This document shows positions 47,701 to 58,138 of a DNA stretch of 64,000 nt, one piece after another. Location of the stretch: the NCBI GenBank assembly GCA_029990175.1, contig JARKIP010000048.1:23398001-23462000 (forward strand). Direction: 5' to 3'. Below the pieces are notes generated by a model, which was not told where the DNA came from, searched no databases, and saw nothing but the letters and a program-made list of their open reading frames with translations. Source of the DNA: Petunia secreta (Eukaryota > Streptophyta > Magnoliopsida > Solanales > Solanaceae). Position 1 is the first letter of the stretch; each line of letters opens with the position of its first letter. The translations under genes and the position numbers were made by a program.

Positions 47701-48214
47701 ACTGTATCTAAGTTGTTTCATCCTGTATCTTGCTTGTATTTTCTGTTTCAAAAATGTATCATCCTGTGTGTTGTAGATACATTCAACAGGAAATGAAGCA
47801 GCTATCTATGACGGTGAAAAAGAATTCATTGTTAATCTGAATGAACGGACATGCTGTTGTGGAAAATTTCAAATGGAAGAACTACCCTGTGTGCATGCTT
47901 TGGCTATTCTAAAGTACAAAGGCCTGGAAGAAGAAGATTACAGCTGTAACTACTACTCAACAAAGTCCCTGGTAAAGACATACGAGTTCCATGTTAATCC
48001 GATACCAGATGAAAGTAGATGGGAGATTCCAGCATTTGTTTCAGAAATTAAACTACTCCCGCCAGTTGCTAGACGGCCACCAGGAAGGCCAAAAACTACT
48101 AGATACAAACCACAATGGGAAGTACATGCAAAAAGGACAAAGATTACGTGTGCAAATTGTGGTCGCGAAGGACACAACAGAAAAACTTGCACACATCCTC
48201 CGAAGCCCAAATAG
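44730..48214 (+). CDS. MULE (mudrA-type) transposase, 4 exons, 744 aa, intact
   Basis: Exons 44730-45364, 46006-46556, 47065-47675 and 47777-48214 have GT-AG borders and join in frame (2235 nt with stop). The N terminus (LKHSGRWDKFDNYIDFVVDA) looks like the PB1-type region of plant MULEs. A MuDR DNA-binding region follows across exons 1-2 (YINKNTVVMAMKRFAI, then YCLICKGENCKWKFRA). The catalytic domain has Asp in IVVVDGSFLKAA, Asp in CVVSDRNESI, the C2H pair CIWHLW and Glu in SNIAESLNAV. A SWIM finger is in exon 4 (CCCGKFQMEELPCVHA), then a Lys/Pro-rich stretch and a zinc knuckle CANCGREGHNRKTC. The enzyme would bind element ends and catalyse cut-and-paste transposition in the nucleus. No stop or frameshift was found. 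Nothing typical of mudrA is missing. Confidence 0.88.
45374..45735 (+). repeat. Tandem repeat of about 97 bp in transposase intron 1
   Basis: About 3.7 copies; units begin TCAGTATTTTTGTTTTGTAT at 45374, 45472, 45569 and 45664. Each holds several TGTATC/TGTTTC words. Copies are nearly identical, so the expansion is recent. Confidence 0.85.
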
Positions 48215-48861
48215 AACTTTTTTTAGTTCTTTCTTTGTCATTGAATCTGAAGTGTTAGAAGTGATACAGTTTGACAATTGCTGCGTGAACTTTTAATAAA
48301 TTTAGCTGTCTGTAGCAAAATGTCTCATGACTGTATGAAAACTGTTTCATGATTGTATGAAACTGTTTCACCTTTATGTTTTTTTTTTCCAAATTGGATC
48401 TGAATGGCTAAAAGTGATACAGTTTCACAAGTGGTTGCTGAGATAGTCAAGATAATTTCAACTGTTTCTGTGTTAAGTTAGCTATGTGATACAGTTAATA
48501 ATTGTGTCAAACTGTTTCACAATTGTGTTTTACTGTTTCTTTGTTATTGAATCTGACTAGTTAGAAGTGATACAGTTTCACACGGGGTTGCTGAGGTAGT
48601 GAAGATAATTTCAACTGTTTTTATGTCAACTTAGCTATCTGATACAGTTAATAATTGTATGAAACTGTTTCACACTTCAAAAAGGGACAAAAATAAAAGA
48701 GAGTTGCTGTAAAATTTAAACCTTCCGAAACTGTCATTACATAGATAGTGAGTACAACAAACAACATCTAGAACAAACAACATCCAGAACAAACAACATA
48801 CTAAAGTAGACACAGTTACTACTTCAAACATAAATATAGAAACATCACAAAAGAAACAGAA
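48215..48861. repeat. Region between the convergent MULE genes: about 157-bp direct repeats
   Basis: Three diverged copies begin near 48236, 48393 and 48547 with ATTGAATCTGA or ATTGGATCTGA, then AGAAGTGATACAGTTT(C/G)AC. They include near-palindromic GAAACTGTTTCA. They would form the 3' UTR of one or both genes and possibly a transcription-termination zone. Confidence 0.65.
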
Positions 48862-51800
48862 CTAATGGTTGGGATTGGCAACTTGTAAACGACGCTTTAT
48901 GGCGCCTTTTCTCTTAGCAAGACGCCCAGGATTTTCACATGCGCTCACTGCATCTAAATCAATCTTCCTTTTGCCATAATCCCAAAGCAGCGTTGCAAGA
49001 CGGCCACGGTAAAGATCTATATCAAAATCAGGCACACTTGTGATATCAGTCTCAGAAATAAAGTACTCCGTATACGCCATGACAAACATTCCACAATCCC
49101 TGAAACAGTGACAAAAATATGAGAAAAGATACAATTAGTAATTCTGAAACAGATGTGATTCAGATACAGGGAAAAGAAAGGGAAAAGAAACATACAGGGA
49201 ACCATGACTCTATTGCGGAAGGTCTGGAACAAAGAAAAACCCAAAAGGATCATCTAGATCTGCATCAGCATATGCTTCACTTGTAAGAATATCAATGTCG
49301 GGCCTTGACTAGTAAAATTCGGTCAGTACAAGATACCGTGGCAACAACTCAGCAATCTTTTCAACAACTTCAACAACAGCTGCATTATGACGAGTACCCG
49401 CACCACTCATTGAATCGTATATCCCAATGGACCTATCCTTGAATGATAATACACCCAACACCCAATGACACAGAGACTTTATGTTAATCGGGAGCAGAAC
49501 ATAGTCAACCTCTACCCAAGGCACATTTCCAAGGATCTTGCAGCCTCTAATGTAGCCAGCAACAGAATCAACATCAGAAAGTGCTGAAACATCCTTGCCA
49601 CTATTCACATACTTGTCATAGACAATCTCGATCATCGTTTTAAACCAACAATCAGTAGTAGTGAAGGATAATTCAGTCTTCGGTTGATACTTTCCTTGCA
49701 TACGCAAGTAGTAGAAAACAACATTAAGATGCTGTAACATTGAAAAAAATATTAATGATATAAATAGATGATACATTACAGAAACAATGAAGAAACAAAC
49801 AAAATTACAGTAACAAATACACCGAGAAAGAAAAACAAACAGTATAGGGGCATATGCACACACACAAATATAAAAGAAACGGAAACACACCCTCACACAG
49901 TAGAAGAAACAGAAAAGATACAGTAAAGATACAAAACACATAAAGACTAAAAAGAAAAACAAAATAAACTTACTGAATCCTACAACGCATGACCACCATG
50001 CAACAGAATATAGAACCACATTCGAGTTGACACAGTTTCGACTCTGAATTGAAACTCATATGGAAGTAAATTGTCAGTTTTGGAATAGGCACAAATCCTA
50101 AAAATAAAAACCAAAACAAAAATAAATTAAAAAAATATCAACATGATAAATGATACAATAAACAAGCATTGAAGGGGAACAAACCTTCCTTTTTTCCGCT
50201 TAGCAAGATCATCAACAAATGATACAAACCGATTTAATAATTCTTCATCAACATCCTCTGTGACGGGAACACAAAATGGATGCCTTTGCAACATCAAAGG
50301 TTTGGGCGAAACATAATTGGCACTAGCACCAGAAGCAAACTCACGCAGAAAAGGTGAAACATCATATTTACCAGGACGCTTCACCCTTACTAACGCCTGT
50401 GATGGTGTACTAGTATCCGCACGTGGGCTAGCATCCTTGTTCTCATGGTCACTAACCAACATAATATCAGAATCATCAGCATCGTGCTCAATGAGCTCTT
50501 CATCAGCAACAGTATCATGAGACATTTCAGCAACCCGAGCACCATGCTCTGCAGCAATAGTATCAGAAGCATCTTCAGCAACACTGGGACTAGGATCTGC
50601 AGCAACAGTATCAGCAGGCATTTCAGCAACCCTAGCACCGTGCTCTGCAGCAACAGTATCATAAGCATCTTCAGCAACACTGGGACTAGGATCTGCAGCA
50701 ACAGTATCAGTGGCTGCTTCAGAAACAGTGGCACCAGGTTGTCCAGCAACAGGGTTGATTTCAAATTGTTTCTTCACATTCTTAATGGTGTCGGCAATGT
50801 TACGGTCCATCTCTGCAAACTGCTCGGGCATCCAATTATCAAAGAAATCATCCGATATAAAAGAAGGTCCGGCAATATCTTTCTTAGAAAATGAAGCACC
50901 ATCAACAGAATAACCTTTAATAAACTAATACAAAAAAAAAAAAAAAAAAAAAAAATTAACGTCAGAAACAATGTACAAATATATAATACAGTTTACAAAC
51001 AAGGGAGAAACAAAAGGCTTAAATAACATAGAGAAAAAAAAAGGTAAATGCACGCACCTCATCAGGTTTAGGAGTCTTTAGAAAATCTTGGCTGAAATTC
51101 AAACCAAGGTCGAAGTTTGGGAATTGCAATGAAGGGGTCAAAGGAACCTTGGTTGAAACTGTTGCAGCCATTGGAACACGTTCTCTAATAACAACTCTTT
51201 CAACATGACTGCCTCCACCATCAACAGACAACACAGTAACATCTTTTCCGCTGCCGCTTGCTACATTAGTCGCTCCACCAGTAGCACATGGCTAAAAAAA
51301 TAAAACGAAAAATAATTGGTAGATGTACAAATTCATTGGCTTGTTAAACTGTTTCGAGTTGAAACTATCTGTAGCTGTTTGTATCTAAAAGTATCTAGTT
51401 GTTTCAACATAAATGAAATAAGCTACATACCGTAACATTAGCCGTACCAACATTTAAACTGTCTGTATCACCAACATCGGATTGAAACTTTTCTGTAGCA
51501 TCAACATCATCAGAATTGAGCTTCTCTGTATCACCACTAGCAGGTGGTGTCCGTGGTGAACCTTGACGATTATCTGCACCACTTTGAGTACCCTGTATAA
51601 AAAAAATAAAAAAAGGTAATTGAAACGAACATTACATCGATAAGAAACAATAAACAGTTTCTTCAACAATTAATACCTGTCCTTGCGCAAGTAGCTTAAT
51701 TGCATCAACAACTTTTCTAAGCTCCTCACCAAAGAATTCCTTGACATTATTAAACTGATCATCAACCTTCAAAAGAAACAAAGGAAAAACAATATGACAA

Positions 51801-54409
51801 TAATTCTAACTGTTTAAACAAAGTAAAAATACATAAACACAAATAATCCTCACATGACCCTTTAATAACTCCAAATCATTGCTAAGCTGAAACAAAAAAC
51901 AAAAACTGTATCAGCATGTGCCAAAAAACAGTATCACAAATATTCAAGTGACTGAATGACTCAATATTAAAAACTAAACATACCTTCTCAACTGAGTGAG
52001 TCAATATGTCAATCTTAGCATCATTTTCAAACAGCGGCGCAGGTTTCGACTGTGCCTGCTTTGCAACAGTTTCAGGAGGAATGTCGACAAAAGCGGCAGA
52101 AGAGGAGGGACCAGACGCTACACGGTGGAGCAAAATATCATCCTCACTAGAATCTTGCATAGCATCCGCAACAGGTGCGACCGTATCATCCATCAACTCA
52201 AATCTGGCCAACTCAGCAACAGTTGGCTGCATAGGCCGGAAAACAGGCTGCACCATACATAACAGTACACAAATCAATGAAAACAGATACAAAAACAGAT
52301 ACAAAAATATGCAAAACAGAAAAATGAAGAATGAAACAGATACAATAGAAATGAAACAGATACAATAGAAATGAAAACAGATACAAAACAATGAAAGTAT
52401 ACCTTGTTCACTGGGTCCTCTAAAATCTTACAAATTGTCTTATACTTTGAAAGACTACTCGTCATTTTCCAGTTCAAGATACGAGGACTTCGACTCGTAA
52501 CGCGCATAGCTACTGATGACGGAATGTTTGTCCAACAATCATAAAACCATACTTGCAACGCAGAAGCCAAACCTACCACCCGAAAATATGTACTAGTAGT
52601 TTTAACCTTCTTGTGAATACTATCAAACAATTCTTTGAACGAATCAATACCCCATGGATAGTCATTGTAAAGACCAGACTCAACCAAATCGAAGTATTTC
52701 TTAGATACAGTTTGAACATCAGATACCGACATCACAAAATTCACAATAACATATAGAACTGCAATCTTAACAGCATCCTCATCACCAATCCACTTCCGTT
52801 GAATAAAAGCATTCTTAATATCTACATGAGACACCTTCTCCACAGTCGGGAAGTAACTACTCATCAACCGATTTGGAGCACTCGTATCAAGAGAACTTAG
52901 AGTATCGCCAGAGCACTTTAAACCAGACACTACTGCAAACTCACGCAATCCAAATTGCAAACGTGAACCATTGACACAAACCTCAAACGTACAAGGCGTG
53001 GAGGGCGCAATCTCACGCACCAGCAAAGACCGAAGCAACTGATTTTGAACGGGCAAACTTTCTAACTGTAACAAATAACCAAAACAGGTCTTTTTGAACA
53101 TTCCCAACTGCACAGGGCTTAACACATCCTTCAAATTCGTTCCAATATCACCATCCGTAATTAGACGTAGATGAAACTCTTTCCAATAAAAATTCTGCGG
53201 AATATAAAACGATACAGCCTATAAAGTAAAAAAAAAACTCAGTTAAAAAACAGTAAGTACAATACAGAAACATTAAAAATCAATGCAGAAATAAGAAAAG
53301 ACACAATAAAAAACACTACAGCACACAATAAGCAAAAGTAACATACAATGATACAATCAACAAACAAGAAAAGACAGAAACAGTAAAAAAAACATACAGA
53401 ACCAGTACAAAAACAACAGCAACAGTAAATAAACTACAGCAACAGGAAAATGGAAGTCAAAAACAGTAAAAGACACAGATACAGGAACAACAAAAAGCTT
53501 ACCGAACCAGTAAAAAAAGCTACAGCAACAATAAATAAACTACAGCAACAGTAAAATGCAATTCAGAAACAGTAAAACACACAGATACAACAATATATGC
53601 TAAAGAACAACGAAAAGCCTACCAAAGCAATACAACACAGTAAAAGGCACAGATACAGTAAATATGCTAAAGAAACAATAAATACACTAAATAAATACTA
53701 AATACACTAAACAAACAAGTAAAAAACTACAGAAACAGGTAATAACATAGAGAAACAATAAGACACACAGCAGAAACAGAAAATCCTTTTTGGCTATCAA
53801 TCTGGGATGCTTCAGGAAAAGATTTTTCAAGATTTTTCAGGTAATTAATAAATTATTATCAGCGCTTAAATACACTAAACAAATACTAAATGCACTAAAC
53901 AAACAAGTAAAAAACTACAGAAACAATAATAGTAACATACAGAAACAATAAAACACACAGCAGAAACAGAAAAAACTACAGAAACAATGAAACACACAGC
54001 AGAAACAGAAAAAACTACAGAAACAATGAATACACTTTAGAAACACTAAATTACAAAAAATGCAACAACAAACAACAAATTAATAATTTGATACAAAAAA
54101 CAGAAATAGAAATAAAATTACCTGTAATGCCACATCAGCCAACACAGAAATCCGACTTTTCTTCAACGGTCGAGCATCTTCTTCAAAATCATCATCAGCA
54201 TCAACCAAAACTTTAGCTTTACGTTTACCCATAGCAGGAGAGGTAGACGACCGCGTCACACGCCTCAATTGTTGCGGGGTTTCTTTCGGCTTAAACACAG
54301 GAACTTTTACCTTTAAAACTGATTTCGACCCAATTTTATTTACATTTGTATCATGTTTCGTTTTACTCATAAGTTCCCTAGAACTAGAAGACGAACTAGA
54401 ATTAGACAT
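48862..54409 (-). pseudogene. ULP-like cysteine protease gene of the MULE (DUF1985 + Ulp1), 11 exons, three in-frame TAG codons
   Basis: Exons (minus strand): 54409-54122, 53218-52403, 52247-51984, 51886-51854, 51766-51677, 51592-51431, 51291-51058, 50924-50185, 50097-49974, 49731-49196, 49099-48862. They join in one frame of 1175 codons. Exon 1 is Ser/Lys-rich with basic clusters. Exon 2 has the DUF1985 block (FKKTCFGYLLQLESLPVQNQ, LREFAVVSGLKCSGD). Middle exons are low-complexity, and exon 8 holds 16-residue repeats. Exons 9-11 form the C48 peptidase: MWFYILLHGGHAL, HLNVVFYYLRMQGKY, catalytic His in SLCHWVLGVLSF, Asp in GIYDSM, Cys in DCGMFVMAY. TAG codons lie at 49982-49980, about 49308-49306 and about 49222-49220. 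Relatives are thought to remove ubiquitin-like tags. Readthrough or a hidden splice cannot be excluded, but the gene is probably inactive. Confidence 0.82.
50517..50708 (-). repeat. In-frame 48/96-bp repeats in exon 8 of the ULP-like gene
   Basis: Four 16-residue units of form DTVAA(D/E)xxxxVAE(D/M)xx alternate between two types (DPSPS and EHGAR), making two 32-residue repeats, followed by a partial fifth (DTVADEE). Reading frame and spacing are kept, so the expansion happened in a coding sequence. Confidence 0.85.
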
Positions 54410-54789
54410 TGAAATGAAACCCTAAAATCAAACCCTAAAAAATGGAAAAAAAACTCAAAATTTAAACACTGCAAATCAGTTACGAAATGCTTCACAAACA
54501 GATATGATAGTGGAGAATGTGGGGAAGAAAATGGGAGAGAAAAAGTAGGGAGAAACGGTTGAGAAACACGAATGATACAAAGGCAGGGGAGAGAAACAAC
54601 GCTGAAACAGTGGAAAAAACGGGAAAACTGAGAAAATAAGGAAATTAGCACAAATTTTGTCAAAATTACAAAAACGCCCCCAAACAGTACCAAAATAAAG
54701 AAATAAATAAAACTAGCAATATTTTTTGACATAATATGCTATATTTGTAATTAACTTGCGTTTTTCTCTATTTAGGGTTATTTTACTAA

Positions 54790-54846
54790 AATGTTGTTAT
54801 GTTTGGTAATTAAGTGCTAAAACTTGTACTTTTATGTAAAAATTCC
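54790..54846 (-). repeat. Right terminal inverted repeat of the MULE (weak)
   Basis: The minus strand starts GGAATTTTTACATAAAAGTA. It is the partner of 44286-44345, and TTAAAACAA follows at 54847-54855. Confidence 0.7.
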
Positions 54847-54855
54847 TTAAAACAA

Positions 54856-55570
54856 TTCAAAGTAAAATAAAACAATGCCAATCCGGCATCATTTGTCCAT
54901 ATTATTTTACAAACACATTACTCCAAATCGTCATCACCAAATTCATCAAATCATTAGCATCACCACCATCGATGTTGTGTCGACATCACGGGGACCGAAA
55001 CAGTGGTGGTAACAGAAACATGGCAAGAAACGGGGGTGTTTTGTTTCACAATGGAGATATTATTCACAATTGATATATATAATCTTCGGCATTCTTGCTG
55101 GGATAGGTTATCCAACACATTGTTCGCCAATGTCAAGCCTACCTCCAAATTATAAGTATTGTATCTTCTATGGAGCCAATTTCCTTTAGCATTTATCAAT
55201 GATTCCTTGTCATACCCAATCGTGTAATCTTGCTCCAAAAGGCAGACCAGGATAAATTGTGGTGAAAATTTTCAATCTTACAACCCAAGATCCCAGCGTA
55301 GCTCCTGAATAGCATTATTGACATCCATAGAGAAAAAAAACTAGTGTTCACAAAATAAGTTTTCAATCAAGACATCGCTACAACTGAATGACTTTCAGAT
55401 GCAGATTTGTTCTTTATCAGCATAACTAGCAAAAGATATCATCAACGTACAATACATGATACTTTTGCCTTTTTAGCATCACTACTTTCTATATTGATAC
55501 CCTTTATCGTTCCTACTAAAATCAGCTAAAGGCAGAGCAGTGAAAGGACCAGTAACCCTTTATCGTGCAT
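54856..55570. other. Minisatellite remnant and unassigned sequence
   Basis: 54856-54950 continues the CCAAATCG/GCCAATCCGGCATCAT minisatellite beyond the MULE. On the minus strand, 55238-54960 is open with a plausible protein texture (EQDYTIGYDKESLINAKGNW, LANNVLDNLSQQECRRLYIS) that I do not recognise. It may be a pseudogene exon. Confidence 0.3.
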
Positions 55571-55576
55571 ATCCAA

Positions 55577-55740
55577 AGAGGGTAGCCACAATAGTGACAA
55601 CTGCACTAGCTGCGGACGAAGGAGAGATAGATCTAGTGGATGAAGCTGGATCTGGTGTCGGTGCATTAGGGAAAGCGTAACTCCGATGAGAGAACAAATT
55701 GGAACAATCACAGTAAACATTGCACTAAAAATGAAGGGTT
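55577..55740 (-). other. Possible pseudogene exon with GPI-anchor-like C terminus
   Basis: One minus-strand frame reads CNVYCDCSNLFSHRSYAFPN, then a Pro/Ser/Ala-rich linker, then SPSSAASAVVTIVATLFGYA and a stop. A small-residue cleavage region followed by a hydrophobic tail is what GPI-anchored extracellular proteins show. There is no start and no recognisable domain; it could be a fragment of a cell-wall or plasmodesmal protein gene. Confidence 0.25.
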
Positions 55741-56690
55741 TTGGCCTGACCCGGTTCTGGATTGGACCGGAGCAGGTACGGTTACGATGATGGCGTGGTG
55801 GGTTAATGGTGGTGGTTGTAGTGGGGTTAGGATTTGGTGTATAGAGAGAGAAAGTGGATATGTAGAGAGAGAAAGTGTGAATATTAAATGGTGGTAGAAT
55901 AATATTTAAAGGGTAAAAGTGGACATACTATTAAAAGTGTTAAAAACTGCTTAGGCTTTAAAGGCCAGTGAAAAATAGTTCACCAAATCAAGACCATCCC
56001 CAAAAGTGCTCACTCCACATAAAAAATGAAAAGGAAATATAATCACTTGTCCCTCTGAAATTATAATTTATCAAAACAAGGTTATAGAATACTTCATTAT
56101 TTAGATTAATAGAAGGAAAAAAAAATCCTCTTAGATTTGCCGTTACTAGAGTACAACCCATTCATTCTTTACGTTCAAAACCCTTCATATAACCTTTCCC
56201 CTTGTTCCTCTCTACCGTTTCCCTCCCTACATACAAAAATTAATACTAGTTGGTTTCCAACACCAGAGCACAAACCTATGGCGAATGTACCATCGATCAT
56301 ACCATGGATATTCTCTCAAACATACCAATGAAATCCTCCATGTGCTTGTAAAATATGGAATTCTTAGATTTCACATCCCGAAATTTAAGCCCTTTAATCA
56401 ACAGCAAACAGGAGAAGATTTAGGTAAAAGACCCCTCAGGTCTCAAAGTAAAAAAATGACCTCCTCATTTTTTTTTGGTTTATTTTTGCTGGGGAAAAAT
56501 CTTAAGTGAGGTTAAGTGGTGGTCGGGGGCCTAATTAAAAATAAAAAAACTTATGAGCATAAGTAAATATTGTTGAAAAGTATATAAATCAAATAACATC
56601 GGGTTATCCAAATGGGTCAAAAACAAAAAATGGGTTTCACCCAAATTGATCCACGCTCAATCCATTCACCTATGAAGGTATGAGGTGATC
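55741..56690. other. Intergenic DNA, no gene seen
   Basis: It contains a GAGAGAGAAAG-rich stretch (55845-55875), otherwise unremarkable AT-rich sequence without recognisable ORFs. Confidence 0.4.
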
Positions 56691-58138
56691 GTCAAAGATA
56701 ATAGTACTCGGGGTTAATTTCTCAAGGGAGCTAGCTTTGCAATCTATTAGTCTTAGATTGAATAGCAATGGGTTCTATGGCTTGTGTGTATGTTCCTAGA
56801 TATAAATTGATAGGACTTGAGATAAGTACAATTGAGACTAACAACTCACACTAAAACATGCAATAAATTCAACACTTTAAAGTAGATGTAAATATGGAGA
56901 ATGAGCTAGGGGCTTACTCATTCCAACAAGATTCTTTTCACTCAAACCCTTGCCTTAACCTTGCAAATCACATGGGTAGTTTAAATGGTTGCACCTCGAA
57001 TATATTCCTCAAAACCCGTTAGGGATAGAGAGGGTTTACCACATTAAGCCCGTTAGGGTCAATAATGGGGCACGAAAAACCCTAGCCCAAGGACCCGAGC
57101 GGGAATGACCTTTTTGGGGTCTTTCCCTTTAGATGGGGTAGGCCGTAGCCAATATAACCCAAAATCTCGCTAGTTTCCATTAACCTACACCTTCAACCCC
57201 TATTAGGGTGATGAAAGAAAATTAGGGTTAGGTTCAAGTACGGCCATGCCTCAAACCCTAGTCAATGAAAGTATGAAAGAGAACTAGATTCATCTTTACC
57301 CGTAGATTACATGAATTTAAAAGCAAGTATTAAGTAAAAATCATCAAATCTTCATGAATAAATCCCTAGTATGAGTTTAGCTACTCATACTAGGGTCTAA
57401 CACACACATAGTAAGAGATTGTATAACAATAATCATATGACAAATTAGATTAATAGAAGAGTTATAGCCCTCCCTTTTACCTCCAAGAATATTCAAAATG
57501 TAATAAAGTATATTCTAAGCTGAAAAAGGTTCTAGTTTCTTGGAGGCATAACAGCCTATTTATAGGCATGGGTTAGGAAACTAGGCTAATATTTACAAAA
57601 TTACCATTTGTCCCTGTTTTACGCTAAACTGCCGATCATTCAACGAACAACAGATTGAGTTGCGCGGCCGCCGAAGGCGATTCTAACTCCTCTATTTTCT
57701 TGTTCTGTGGTGCAGGCTTGGCGGGGCACAGGATCAACAGCGGACAACTCCCATACTCACAGATGTCTTATGAGCTCAGTGATGTGGTCGGTGGACCTGC
57801 ATATGCTTCTGCGGGACCGCATAGTGGTTTCTGCATTTGTGTCGGCGGTTCGCCTCTAAGCTTCGTAGAGCCTTAATGAGATCTTGAACTCATTTGTTCT
57901 TGGTAGGAAATTCAGCGGGTAGCCGATCAAGCTACTGCTTGTTCTCCTTGTTCTTCAAAATGTAGCTAAAATTCATTGTTTTTGTTCTTTTCTTCATTCC
58001 TTTTGGCTTTGTATATTGATATTCTTTGTAACACTGAAACATGGAGATAAACATAAGATTTACTCAAATAATAAAGCTTTTAAGACGTAAAAGCTAGTCT
58101 AAAAGAGTCGCAAATGTACGCAAAATGCTAACGCATCA
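56691..58138 (-). repeat. 3' LTR of the third Athila-like element (left end approximate)
   Basis: It follows the polypurine tract, starts with TG and has no large ORF. TATTTATAG (57550-57558), TATAAATA on the minus strand, could be its promoter. The partner LTR lies outside the window, so length and target duplication cannot be checked. A short plus-strand ORF at 57655-57876 shows no protein similarity that I know. Confidence 0.5.

Larger units (their letters stand above)
44286..54846. mobile_element. Kaonashi/CUMULE-type Mutator-like element (MULE) with transposase and ULP-like protease genes
   Basis: The perfect 9-bp direct repeat TTAAAACAA at 44277-44285 and 54847-54855 marks the ends; 9 bp is the Mutator hallmark. 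The element's termini, GGAATTTTTACACAAA at left and the complement GGAATTTTTACATAAA at right, match over 12 bases and then more weakly for about 50 bp. Inside are two convergent genes: mudrA-like transposase (plus, 44730-48214) and a DUF1985/Ulp1-like protease gene (minus, 54409-48862). This content is that of ULP-carrying MULEs described as Kaonashi in Arabidopsis and rice and CUMULE in melon. The intact transposase frame and perfect duplication suggest recent movement. Length is 10,561 bp. Confidence 0.93.

Noticed and set aside
48862..50019. Two separate small protease genes
   Set aside because: Splice sites join these segments to upstream exons in one frame; treating each ORF as a gene would split the His/Asp part from the Cys part of one peptidase domain.
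50445..50894. Plus-strand ORF of 149 codons with internal repeats
   Set aside because: Antisense shadow of exon 8 repeats of the ULP-like gene.
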